DNA from: JACCXG01 sp963785755
GTDB taxonomy: Bacteria; Acidobacteriota; Vicinamibacteria; Vicinamibacterales; 2-12-FULL-66-21
NCBI GenBank assembly: GCA_963785755.1
Contig: CAWAXG010000023.1
Location: 1-9,210, forward strand
DNA: 9,210 nucleotides
Direction of reading: 5' to 3'
Shown here: positions 1 through 7,473 of the stretch, piece by piece
How positions within the stretch are numbered: position 1 is the first letter of the stretch
Layout of the letters: every line of letters begins with the position of its first letter
Position numbers and translations under genes: made by a program
Notes under the pieces: model-generated
The model's input: the letters and a program-made list of their open reading frames with translations, nothing else
Database searches by the model: none
What the model was told of the DNA's origin: nothing

Positions 1-1
1 G

Positions 2-1750
2 AACCTGTCGGGCGATCCCTCGCAGGACGTGCTGGCGCTGGGATTCGTGGAGGATGTCGCTTCCGCGCTTTCGCGCTTCGGGGCCATCGAGGTTGTGTAC
101 CCCCAGGCGTTCGCGGCAACATTCCCAGGACGCAGCGGCAGCAACCAAACTCCGACCACTTCCAACCTCCTGCGCGGCAGTGTCCGTCGAGCCGGCGACG
201 TGATCCGCATCGCGGTCCAACTGCTCGACACCCACACGGGGCGTCAGCTGTGGGCGGATCGCCACGACGTCACCGCGGGGAACCTGTTCACGGTGCAAGA
301 CCAGATTGCGGAACGGATTGCCAGCGCGCTGAAGATCGGTGTCGACCGGTCCCGGTTACGCGCGGCCCAGCGTGCCCCCCTGTCCAGTCTCGAGACGTAC
401 GACTGCTGGCTGCGAGGCTTCGAGTGTCTGAAGCGCGGGACTGTCGAAGCCGACGCCGAGGCACGCGTGTATTTCGAGCGGGCTCTCGAAACCGATCCGT
501 CGTACGCGCGGGCACATACGGGCCTCTCGCTCTCCCACTTCAACGAATGGAGCTGTCAGGCGTGGCATAAGTGGGATGAGACCGAGCGCCTTGCCTACGA
601 CTATGCCAGTCGCGCGGCGGCGCTCGACGATGGCGACCCGATGGTCCAGGTGATACTGGGCCGCACTCTCTTGTATCGCCGTCGCTTCGATGAGGCCGCG
701 TTTCACGTTGACAGGGCCCTGAGCCTGAACCCCAACGACACGGACGTGCTCGTCCACGCGGCGATGTGCCGTGCGTATCTCGGCGATGCTGAATCCGCGC
801 TGGCACTGGGCACCAAGGCCATGCGCCTGCATCCAGGCTTTCCGCCGTATTACGGCGCGCCGGTAGGGTTGGCCCTGTTCGTCCTCGGGCGCGACGCCGA
901 GGTGCTTGCGGTCGGAGCCCAGGCTCCCATCTCGATGTTCGTCGACATTCCGGCCTTCCTTGCGGCCTCATGCGCGTTGAGCGGTGACCTCGAGCGCGCC
1001 CGGTTCTATCTCGGAGAGTTCCTGTCTGGGCTCGGCGATCGCATCACCTACGGACGCCCACCAGATCCGGGCGAACCGCTGCGGTGGCTATTGCACGTGA
1101 ATCCCTTTCGACGGCCCGAGGACATCGAACGCCTCGAGCAGGGTCTCCGTCTCGCGGGGCTCGAGGAGGATCCCGATGACCGTCGGCCCGAGGCCGTCGC
1201 GCGGCCCGTGCCCCAGGAGCCCAACGTGGCGCGGTTTGGACGCGAGGGCCCGATCTGGCGCCTGGACTTCGACGGGCTCTCCGTCCAGCTCACCCACCAG
1301 AAGGGATTCAGCGATCTGGCGCGGTTGCTCGAGCGACCGGGGGTTGAGGTGCATTGCCTCGAGTTGGCCGACCGGCCGGCCGAGACGTCCGGTAGCGCGC
1401 CGCAGCTCGATGAGCGAGCCCGCCGCGAGATTCAGGCGCGCGTCCGGGAACTGCAGCACGAGATCGACGACGCCGACGCCGCCCACGATCTCGCCCGGGC
1501 GGAACGGGCCCGTGAGGAGTTCGATCAGATCGTCGAGCTGCTCTCGGGTGCGCTGGGGCTGGGCGGACGGTCCCGTGCGCTGGGGAGCGCCGCCGAGCGG
1601 GCTCGATCCGCTGTGACGTGGCGAATCCGCAGTGCCGTCAAGAAAATCGCCAGGGCCCACCCCCAACTCGGACGGCACCTGGAAAACGCGGTGCGCACGG
1701 GCACGTTCTGCCTCTACCAGCCTGAGCGACCCGTCGACTGGCACTTCTAG
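2..1750 (+). CDS. TolB_N-like/TPR signalling protein with C-terminal orphan domain (5' partial)
   Basis: The frame is open to the left edge, so the true start is upstream; the GTG at 29 is only the first internal start-like codon. Numbered from that GTG, residues 1-105 form the TolB-N/FlgO-like domain that follows class III adenylate cyclase or DNA-binding domains in many bacterial regulators (LRGSVRRAGD, then QLLDTHTGRQLWADRHD, residues 48-80). Residues about 125-335 hold TPR-type helical repeats (for example YFERALETDPSYARAH and VDRALSLNPNDTDVLVHAA), ending in the WLLHVNPF...GLRLAGL pattern (353-378) common in cyclase-linked TPR proteins. Residues about 400-573 are a separate domain: a small sheet-like start (IWRLDFDGLSVQL), a charged helical stretch (460-505), a LSGALGLGG turn, then HPQLGRHLENAVRTGTFC and PVDW. 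I recognise this tail from other multidomain regulators, but its function is unknown to me. The missing N-terminus probably carries the catalytic or DNA-binding domain. No terminator is evident after the stop. Confidence 0.85.
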   Translation, partial: NLSGDPSQDVLALGFVEDVASALSRFGAIEVVYPQAFAATFPGRSGSNQTPTTSNLLRGSVRRAGDVIRIAVQLLDTHTGRQLWADRHDVTAGNLFTVQDQIAERIASALKIGVDRSRLRAAQRAPLSSLETYDCWLRGFECLKRGTVEADAEARVYFERALETDPSYARAHTGLSLSHFNEWSCQAWHKWDETERLAYDYASRAAALDDGDPMVQVILGRTLLYRRRFDEAAFHVDRALSLNPNDTDVLVHAAMCRAYLGDAESALALGTKAMRLHPGFPPYYGAPVGLALFVLGRDAEVLAVGAQAPISMFVDIPAFLAASCALSGDLERARFYLGEFLSGLGDRITYGRPPDPGEPLRWLLHVNPFRRPEDIERLEQGLRLAGLEEDPDDRRPEAVARPVPQEPNVARFGREGPIWRLDFDGLSVQLTHQKGFSDLARLLERPGVEVHCLELADRPAETSGSAPQLDERARREIQARVRELQHEIDDADAAHDLARAERAREEFDQIVELLSGALGLGGRSRALGSAAERARSAVTWRIRSAVKKIARAHPQLGRHLENAVRTGTFCLYQPERPVDWHF

Positions 1751-1829
1751 CGGCGACCGCGTCCGCCTCCTGACACCACCTTACAGCCCCGCCCGATTGG
1801 CCTTCCATCGTGAGGTCCCGCCTTACGCC

Positions 1830-1857
1830 CATGGGGTGATTAAGGAGACACCCTATG
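1830..1857 (+). promoter_or_regulatory. Start-codon stem-loop with Shine-Dalgarno in the loop (methyltransferase leader)
   Basis: Arms CATGGGGTG (1830-1838) and CACCCTATG (1849-1857) pair over nine positions with a single G-U wobble. The 10-nt loop ATTAAGGAGA carries the Shine-Dalgarno AAGGAG at 1842-1847. The right arm ends with the ATG of the methyltransferase, so the start codon is fully paired while the Shine-Dalgarno stays exposed. A two-codon reading frame (ATG GGG TGA, 1831-1839) lies in the left arm and loop edge. The pairing is visible in the sequence; a role in translational control is inference. The near-palindrome could equally be a protein-binding site in DNA. Confidence 0.5.
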
Positions 1858-2937
1858 TGCCAGGTTGTTCAGACCACCGAGGATGCGCTGACGTCGCGCT
1901 TGCTCCAAGCCACGATCCACACACTCGAGCTCTACGGGATCTATCTCGGGAAGGAACTCGGCCTTTACGAGGCGCTGAAATCCGGACGGCGGATCACGCC
2001 GCCTGAGCTGGCCCACGCTGCCGGCATCGCCCCCCGCTACGCACGCGAGTGGCTCGAGCAGCAGGCGGTCGCGGGATTCCTACGCGTCGAATCACCCAAC
2101 GCTCCGGCGGAGTCACGGCGGTATTGGCTCCCGGCCGAGCACATGAACGTCTTGGCCGCCGACGACCATCCTTCGCACTTCGCCCCGATGGCGCAGATGG
2201 TCGCCGGCGTCGGTGGGGCGCTCGAACGCGTTGCCAACGCCTATCGGAGTGGCGGGGGCGTGGCGTATCCACACTTCGGCGCGGCGTTCCGCGCGGGTCA
2301 AGCCGGCATCAATCGGCCGGCGTATTTGTCAGATCTGGTGACGCGCTGGATTCCCGCGCTGCCCGACCTCCACAGCGCACTGACGTCGACGCCGATGCGT
2401 GTGGCCGACGTCGGGTGCGGTGCCGGCTGGTCCACGCTCGCGATGGCCAGGGCATTCCCCAAGGCCGATGTCGTCGGCTTCGACGCCGACCCGGCGTCGG
2501 TGTACGACGCCCAGCGGAACGCGGCCGCGCAAGGCGTCGCCGTGCGCTTCGACGTTCGCGCCGCTGACGCGGTGACCGACGTCGGCCCGTTCGATCTCGT
2601 GCTGGTGCTGGAAGCCCTCCATGACATGGCGCGACCGGACGAGGCGCTCCGCGCGATCCGAGAAGCCTTGGCGCCTGGAGGCAGCGTCCTCGTCGCGGAT
2701 GAGAAGGTCGGCGACCACTTCCACGCGCCCGGGGACGACCTCGAGCGGCTCATGTACGGCTGGAGCATCGTTCATTGCCTGCCGGTCGCCATGGCGGACC
2801 AGCCCTCTGCGGCGATCGGCACGGTCATTCGCGCTGACACCGTGCAGGCCCTTGCCACGGCGGCGGGACTACCGCGGGTCGAGATCGTGCCCGTCGATGG
2901 CGGGTTCTTCCGGTTGTATCGGTTGCGCGCGCAATGA
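1855..2937 (+). CDS. SAM-dependent methyltransferase with N-terminal winged-helix domain
   Basis: This predicted class I methyltransferase has the two-domain layout of the Rv2258c-like family. Residues about 18-95 form a winged-helix/dimerisation region (ELGLYEAL, ELAHAAGIAPRYAREWLEQQ, then GFLRV). The Rossmann core starts at about 180: motif I VADVGCGAG at 183-191 binds SAM, the acidic residue after strand 2 is D210 in VVGFDADP, the strand-4 motif FDLVLVLEALHDM spans 246-258, and LAPGGSVLVADE at 272-283 is the post-motif III segment. The winged helix in such proteins often serves dimerisation and substrate closure rather than DNA binding. The 360-residue length is normal for the family. The start is fixed by AAGGAG at 1842-1847, seven bases before the ATG; that ATG sits in a hairpin. 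The substrate (small molecule, O- or C-methylation) cannot be told from sequence. The next gene, 98 bp downstream, runs the same way. Confidence 0.88.
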   Translation: MCQVVQTTEDALTSRLLQATIHTLELYGIYLGKELGLYEALKSGRRITPPELAHAAGIAPRYAREWLEQQAVAGFLRVESPNAPAESRRYWLPAEHMNVLAADDHPSHFAPMAQMVAGVGGALERVANAYRSGGGVAYPHFGAAFRAGQAGINRPAYLSDLVTRWIPALPDLHSALTSTPMRVADVGCGAGWSTLAMARAFPKADVVGFDADPASVYDAQRNAAAQGVAVRFDVRAADAVTDVGPFDLVLVLEALHDMARPDEALRAIREALAPGGSVLVADEKVGDHFHAPGDDLERLMYGWSIVHCLPVAMADQPSAAIGTVIRADTVQALATAAGLPRVEIVPVDGGFFRLYRLRAQ

Positions 2938-2942
2938 GTTGT

Positions 2943-2996
2943 GTCCGGATACCGCTTGTGGGAGCGCCCGGACGCCTCGTCGGGTCTGACACCCGA
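2943..2996 (+). terminator. Pair of inverted repeats after the methyltransferase gene
   Basis: Two short dyads lie just after the methyltransferase stop: GTCCGG (2943-2948) with CCGGAC (2968-2973), and a tighter hairpin TCGGGT (2980-2985), loop CTGAC, ACCCGA (2991-2996). Neither is followed by a T-run, so they do not look like a classical intrinsic terminator. They may still attenuate transcription or stabilise the mRNA end. Confidence 0.25.
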
Positions 2997-3035
2997 TCCC
3001 GCTGAGCTCACTCGTTCGTTTGAAAGGATGACACC

Positions 3036-3629
3036 ATGTTCGTTCGTAAGTTCGCCCTGCCTCTGTCTCGCCTCGCTGCCGTCGTCGGCGTCGCAATGAT
3101 CCTCGGTCCTGCCGCGTATGCCCAGGAGGCCGAAGCCGACCGCGCCGCGCGCAAGCGCGAGCCGATCGTCTTCACCGTGGATGTGGCGGAAGACCTCGCC
3201 GGGAAGTTTGTCCCGACCTTTGTCAGGCCGGAACACACGCAGCCCGAGCGTGGCTCGTTCTTCGTCACCGGAGGTCGCATCTTCCCGGCCGGCACCATCG
3301 ACGGTGACGGTGCGACCTTCGATCCCAACAGGAGCGGGCATATCGGGATTTGGATCTGCCGAGGGACGCATCTCGTCGCGGCGAATGAAATCCCCGCCGC
3401 ACCGCTGTGGGTGAGCACGGCGCAGCTATTCGTGATCGGCCGTCAGGGCAAGGAGCAGCTCGCCACGGAGGGCGTCGAAGGCGGCGGGACAGTCACTCGC
3501 ATCGTCACCGGCGGCGCAGGGAATTATGCCGGTTGGGTCGGCGAACAGCGGCAGACCTTTCTCGGCTTCAACCCCACGGGTGGCGTCAACCTGCGCGTGA
3601 CGTTCATTCTGCGGCCGCCAGCGAAGTAG
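3036..3629 (+). CDS. Small exported protein, possibly AOC/dirigent-like beta-barrel
   Basis: The 197-residue product begins with a clear Sec-type signal peptide: K/R near the N-terminus (VRK, residues 3-5), a hydrophobic core at about 13-27, and an A-Y-A site with likely cleavage between A29 and Q30. There is no lipobox cysteine, so the mature protein of about 168 residues should be soluble in the periplasm or outside the cell. It is rich in beta-strand and glycine; segments include GSFFVTGGRIFPAGTI (73-88), HIGIWICRGTHLV (102-114), a strand at 126-135 and VTRIVTGGAGNYAGWVGEQ (153-171). The last segment resembles the ITGGTGxYxGAxG motif of allene-oxide-cyclase/dirigent-type barrels, which is a weak but specific resemblance. 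One cysteine (C108) remains after processing. An AAAGGA ribosome-binding site (3023-3028) precedes the ATG. Its position between a methyltransferase and a hydrolase is suggestive only. Confidence 0.8.
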   Translation: MFVRKFALPLSRLAAVVGVAMILGPAAYAQEAEADRAARKREPIVFTVDVAEDLAGKFVPTFVRPEHTQPERGSFFVTGGRIFPAGTIDGDGATFDPNRSGHIGIWICRGTHLVAANEIPAAPLWVSTAQLFVIGRQGKEQLATEGVEGGGTVTRIVTGGAGNYAGWVGEQRQTFLGFNPTGGVNLRVTFILRPPAK

Positions 3630-3659
3630 GCGCGCGGTCGTTCCGTCGACCGGGGCAGC

Positions 3660-3695
3660 GCGGCCATCAGAGTGCGATGTCGCTCTGATAGCCGC
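3660..3695. terminator. Strong stem-loop between exported-protein and hydrolase genes
   Basis: Arms 3660-3672 and 3683-3695 are complementary at 12 of 13 positions (GCGGC and ATCAGAG on the left, CTCTGAT and GCCGC on the right, one C/A mismatch), with a 10-nt loop. The structure starts 31 bases after the exported-protein stop and ends 44 bases before the hydrolase ATG. There is no U-tract on either strand, so it is a terminator-like or mRNA-stabilising element rather than a textbook terminator. If active, it would lower hydrolase expression relative to the upstream genes. Confidence 0.4.
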
Positions 3696-3739
3696 CTGCC
3701 GGTGATGTCGAATCACGTAGAACAGGAACGGAGGAACCC

Positions 3740-4597
3740 ATGAAGAAGTTTGTGTCGCTCTCAACGGGCATGCGGATCGAGTACGTGGAACAAGGCAAGG
3801 CCGAGGCCGACGGCGTGCCCGTGATCTTCCTGCACGGGGTCACCGACTCGTGGCGTTCGTTCGAGCGTGTGCTCCCGCTATTGCCGCCGAGCATCCACGC
3901 CTTCGTGCTCTCGCAGCGAGGCCATGGCGATTCAAGTCGCCCGACGTCCGGCTATCGCTTCGCGGACATGTCGGCGGATCTCCTCGCGTTCTTGGATGCG
4001 ATGGGTCTGCGCACCGCGATCATCGTGGGTCACTCGATGGGGGCCAGCGTGGCGCAACGGTTCGTCATCGACCACCCTGACCGCGTGGAGCGCCTCGCAT
4101 TGATGGGCGCGTTCTCCACCTTTGATGATCCCGGATTTGCCGACTTCGTGGCATCGTCGATCGCACCACTGACCGATCCGATCGCCGCCCCGTTCGCAAG
4201 AGAATGGCAGTTGAGCACCCTCGCGCGTGCCATGTCCGCCGACCACCTCGACGCAGTCGTCTCCGAGACGCTGAAGGTTCCGGCACGCGTCTGGCGCGAG
4301 GCGTTCGACGGATTCTTGAAGACGCCGGACTTCACGAGCGAGCTCACGAAAGTCTCAGTGCCCGTGCTGCTGATGTGGGGCGACCGCGACTCGTACGCGC
4401 TCCGCGCGGCACAGGACCGCCTGCTCGAAGTCATGCCAAAAGCCCAGTTCATCGCCTACGAAGGCTTTGGACATGCGTTCCATTGGGAGGATCCGGAGCA
4501 GTTCACCAAGGATCTCGTGCCATTCCTGACATCACGTACCGGGCCCGACTCGCCTGGCGCAGAGGAAGACTCACGGGTCGCCAGCATCGGGCGATGA
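3740..4597 (+). CDS. Alpha/beta-fold hydrolase
   Basis: A typical single-domain alpha/beta hydrolase of 285 residues. The oxyanion-hole motif HG lies at 32-33 (VIFLHGVTDSW), the RGHGDS loop follows at about 59-64, and the nucleophile elbow GHSMGAS carries Ser99. The acid is most likely Asp217 in MWGDRDSYA, and the base His245 in YEGFGHAFHWEDP. All triad members are present, so the enzyme should be active on an ester, lactone, amide or similar bond; the family does not fix the substrate. A helical cap lies between about 125 and 200. There is no signal peptide, so it is cytoplasmic. The last 20 or so residues (after VPFLTSR) form a polar extension beyond the usual end of the fold. GGAGG at 3730-3734 gives a good ribosome-binding site. 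The gene converges on the minus-strand permease gene 182 bp away. Confidence 0.92.
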   Translation: MKKFVSLSTGMRIEYVEQGKAEADGVPVIFLHGVTDSWRSFERVLPLLPPSIHAFVLSQRGHGDSSRPTSGYRFADMSADLLAFLDAMGLRTAIIVGHSMGASVAQRFVIDHPDRVERLALMGAFSTFDDPGFADFVASSIAPLTDPIAAPFAREWQLSTLARAMSADHLDAVVSETLKVPARVWREAFDGFLKTPDFTSELTKVSVPVLLMWGDRDSYALRAAQDRLLEVMPKAQFIAYEGFGHAFHWEDPEQFTKDLVPFLTSRTGPDSPGAEEDSRVASIGR

Positions 4598-4635
4598 GTC
4601 GCTCGAGCCGGTCCGGTAACCCACTCAACATGAGT

Positions 4636-4736
4636 AGTGGTGACGCGGTTGGTGGGCGCACTGCGAGTTCACCCGCACAAACATTGCGCCAACTATCCTC
4701 CGCAAGAAGATCGAGGATGTGCAGGAGGCAGGCGCG
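4636..4736. repeat. Imperfect direct repeat, copy A (distal to the ADOP gene)
   Basis: This 101-bp stretch aligns by eye with 7897-7997 in the same orientation: about 81 identities in 103 columns with four single-base gaps. The best blocks are TGGTGGGCGCACT, CCCGCA, TATCCTCCG and AGAAGATCGAGGA. It lies in the 182-bp gap between the convergent hydrolase and permease genes, 44 bp beyond the permease stop. It contains the dyad ATCCTC (4695-4700) / GAGGAT (4713-4718), and its left edge AGTGG (4636-4640) pairs with CCACT at 4621-4625. I see no convincing intrinsic terminator for the permease in this gap. Confidence 0.7.
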
Positions 4737-4779
4737 ACATTGCCAAGCGCTGCGGCGACTATCGCGGCTGATCGGCAAC

Positions 4780-7473
4780 CTACTCGCAGCGCAGAGCGAC
4801 GACCGGGTCCACACGGCTCGCCCGGCGGGCAGGCAACCACACGGCCAGCGCGGCCACGCCGCCCACGACCATCAGCACGGCCGAGAACGTCAAGGGATCG
4901 GACGGTGCGACGCCGTAGAGCAGGCGGGCGATCGCCCGGGTTGCGACGAGGGCGACGAGCAGACCCGTGATCGTGCCCACGAGCGTGAGCCGCAGTCCCT
5001 GCCAGACGACCATTCGCGCGATCCGCGACGATTCGGCACCCAGCGCCAGCCGGATCCCAATCTCTCGAATGCGTTGCTCCACGGCGTAGCCCATGAGCCC
5101 ATATAGGCCAATCGAGGCGAGCAGCAGGGCGGCGCCGCCGAAGACAGTCATGAGCCACATCGCGAACCGCTGTCTGAAGAGGGAGCGGGCCACGATCTCA
5201 TCGAGCGGCAAGACACTCGAGACCGGCAGGCCGACCGCCTGTCGCAGGGCGTTCTGGAGCGTCGGTGCGACCGCTCGAGGGGCGTTCCGGGTTCGCGCAA
5301 TCCAGGCCATCGGGCTGCCGACGGCGACAAACGCATTCGCCACATCCGGTAGCTGCGCGATTGGTTCGTACATTTCTGCGCCGGGGGGAGCATCCAGGCT
5401 GTTTTCCCTGATGCTGCCGACGACCCCCACGATCTCGCGCACCGGCTCGTCCTCAAACTGCGGCCCTATCCCGTGCCCGAGCACGATCCGCTGACCGATC
5501 GGATTCTCGTTCGGCCACATCCTGCGTGCCATGACATCGTTGATGATGGCGACCGGCAGCGTGGCGTGTCTGTCGGCGTCCGTGAATTCCCGACCGCGCA
5601 CGATCGAAATCTCCAGGGCCCTGAAATAGCCAGCCGACACCGCCAACCAGAAGGCGCCGCCATGAAACGGCTGGCCGGGTGGCAGCGGGCGGCCCACAAC
5701 TTCAAACGGTAATCCTCCACCATCCTGCAGAGGAAGGCCGTACGACGCTGCGGCCGTCGTCACGTCTGGCAGCGCGCGCAAGGCCTCAAGCCCGCGGCGC
5801 ACAACCGCATCGGTAGCGGTCGTCGTCGCGGACGGCGCTCCGGTCAGCGACACCCTCATTGTAAGGACGCTGGCGGGATTGAAGCCGGGATCGACCTTCG
5901 CCAGGGCGGAGACGGTTCGCATCAGCAGTCCGCTGCCGACGAGCAGCACCACGGCCAGCGAGACTTGCACGCCCACCAGGCTGGCTTCTATGCCACGGCG
6001 TCGCGGTCCGCGGGTTGAACGCCCATCCGCCGTCATCATCGCCGCGTTCAGATCTGCTCGTGATCCGCGCACGGCCGGCGCGACACCCGCGACGATCGCC
6101 GTGAGGAGTGACACCGTGCCGGTGAACGCAATCACCCTCCAGTTGAGCGCAGCGGATGCGAGATCGTCGAGGCGAGGCTCGCCGGAGATGCCGATGATGG
6201 GGAGAAGGCGCGTAGCCAGCACTCCGAGCGCAAAGCCTCCGGCTCCACCGACCATTGACAGCAGGAGATTCTCCGTCAGCAGCTGACGAGCGATCCGCCA
6301 GCGCCCAGCGCCGAGGGCCGCTCTGACGGCCATCTCCCGCGCGCGGGCGGCCCCTTGTAACAGCAGCAATGCGGCGATGTTGGAGCACGCGATCAGCAGC
6401 ACGAACCCAACGGCCCCAAGCAGCGCGGTGAACAGGGGACGAGCGTTGCGAACGACGGCCTCCCGCACTGGCTGCGCTGTGAACGTCGCGCTGCCAGCAA
6501 GCGAATCGGGGAATTCCGTCCTGAACTGGCTGGCCGAGACTCCCAAGTGCGCGCGCGCCTGCGCGAGCGTGACGCCATCCCGGAGCCGACCACACACCCA
6601 CAGGAAGTGTCCCTGGGTTTTCGAGCCAGCCTCCAGCTGCAACGGGAGCCATACGTCAGGCGCCGGTCCGATGTCGTCCATCCGGAATGCGGGATCGAGG
6701 ACGCCGATCACCACGTAGACGACGCCATTCAGGCGCAGGGCACGGTCGGCGATGTCCGTGCCGCCGAAAGCCTGCGTCCACAGGTGATGACTGATGACGG
6801 CGACGTGGGCACCGCCAGGCCAGTCCTCCTCCTCGGTGAACGTCCGGCCGCGTGCGACAGTGGCGCCAAAGAGGCGGAAGTATGCCGCAGACACCAACGC
6901 CGCTCGCAGTTGGTCCGGCGTCGCTCCACTGGTCTCGTTCACGACGACGTTCCTGAATGCGGCGACGTCTTCAGCGACGAAGGTCTGTGCTCGCCAGTGC
7001 TCGTACATGACCGGAGAGGCGCCCGGATTTACGCCCGCGGGAGATTGGGTTTGGAACGCCACCACCCGATCGGGATTGGGAAATGACGCTGGCCGGAAGA
7101 GAACCGCATCGGCAACCGAGAACACCGCCACATTCGCGGCGATCGCCAGCGCGATGACGGCAACCGCCGTCAGCGTGAAGGCTCGGGCCTGGAAGGACCG
7201 GCGCACGAAGTATCCGGCGTCCTGCGCGAGCGCTTCGCTGTAGCGACGCAGGCGTGAGGTGTGCGGTCCGCCGGCGCCGCTTCGAACAGCATGGCGGTGG
7301 GCAGGGGCGGCAGCGAGTACTCGCAGGAATTCTCGAAAGAGCCACCGCCATGCCGGCAGGCGTCCGCTGAGCTGCTGACGGCGGCGAAATTCCTCGAGAG
7401 CATTGCCGACCACCCATTCCCGTTCCGCCGAGGGTGTGAGGAGCCGGATCAAGGCGAGCAAGAGGCGAGACAT
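4780..7473 (-). CDS. ADOP-type MacB/FtsX permease
   Basis: This 897-residue membrane protein has the order expected of acidobacterial duplicated orphan permeases. Residues 1-90 form a cytoplasmic prefix (LIRLLTPSAEREWVVGNALEEF). A first membrane helix at about 100-126 is followed by a periplasmic MacB-like core (130-340). An FtsX unit has helices at about 348-372, 401-424 and 446-468, with the coupling segment EMAVRAALGAGRWRIAR at 380-396. A helix at 498-520, a second periplasmic core (530-760) and a second FtsX unit follow, with helices at about 769-797, 827-850 and 861-882 and the matching segment EIGIRLALGAESSRIAR at 804-820. The two halves are an internal duplication. MacB-class permeases work with an ABC ATPase in mechanotransmission or export, but no ATPase gene is in this window. 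The start overlaps the PadR stop (TGATG), with GAAGG (7481-7485) as ribosome-binding site. The substrate is unknown. Confidence 0.93.
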   Translation of the reverse strand: MSRLLLALIRLLTPSAEREWVVGNALEEFRRRQQLSGRLPAWRWLFREFLRVLAAAPAHRHAVRSGAGGPHTSRLRRYSEALAQDAGYFVRRSFQARAFTLTAVAVIALAIAANVAVFSVADAVLFRPASFPNPDRVVAFQTQSPAGVNPGASPVMYEHWRAQTFVAEDVAAFRNVVVNETSGATPDQLRAALVSAAYFRLFGATVARGRTFTEEEDWPGGAHVAVISHHLWTQAFGGTDIADRALRLNGVVYVVIGVLDPAFRMDDIGPAPDVWLPLQLEAGSKTQGHFLWVCGRLRDGVTLAQARAHLGVSASQFRTEFPDSLAGSATFTAQPVREAVVRNARPLFTALLGAVGFVLLIACSNIAALLLLQGAARAREMAVRAALGAGRWRIARQLLTENLLLSMVGGAGGFALGVLATRLLPIIGISGEPRLDDLASAALNWRVIAFTGTVSLLTAIVAGVAPAVRGSRADLNAAMMTADGRSTRGPRRRGIEASLVGVQVSLAVVLLVGSGLLMRTVSALAKVDPGFNPASVLTMRVSLTGAPSATTTATDAVVRRGLEALRALPDVTTAAASYGLPLQDGGGLPFEVVGRPLPPGQPFHGGAFWLAVSAGYFRALEISIVRGREFTDADRHATLPVAIINDVMARRMWPNENPIGQRIVLGHGIGPQFEDEPVREIVGVVGSIRENSLDAPPGAEMYEPIAQLPDVANAFVAVGSPMAWIARTRNAPRAVAPTLQNALRQAVGLPVSSVLPLDEIVARSLFRQRFAMWLMTVFGGAALLLASIGLYGLMGYAVEQRIREIGIRLALGAESSRIARMVVWQGLRLTLVGTITGLLVALVATRAIARLLYGVAPSDPLTFSAVLMVVGGVAALAVWLPARRASRVDPVVALRCE

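Noticed and set aside
1088..1744. 218-codon antisense frame opposite the first gene
   Set aside because: The plus frame carries a coherent TolB_N, TPR and C-terminal domain series; the antisense product resembles nothing.
3014..3045. Short GTTCGTT repeats on both sides of the exported-protein ATG
   Set aside because: Seven-base copies in a short interval are expected by chance and from the codons FVRKF; no further structure supports a function.
3932..4452. Long antisense frames opposite the hydrolase gene
   Set aside because: They are shadows of the GC-rich codon pattern; the plus frame has an intact catalytic triad and a good ribosome-binding site.
5786..6652. 288-codon minus-strand frame inside the permease gene
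   Set aside because: It overlaps the permease in another frame, its translation is Arg/Ala/Gly-rich with no domain, and the permease frame has clear family motifs throughout.
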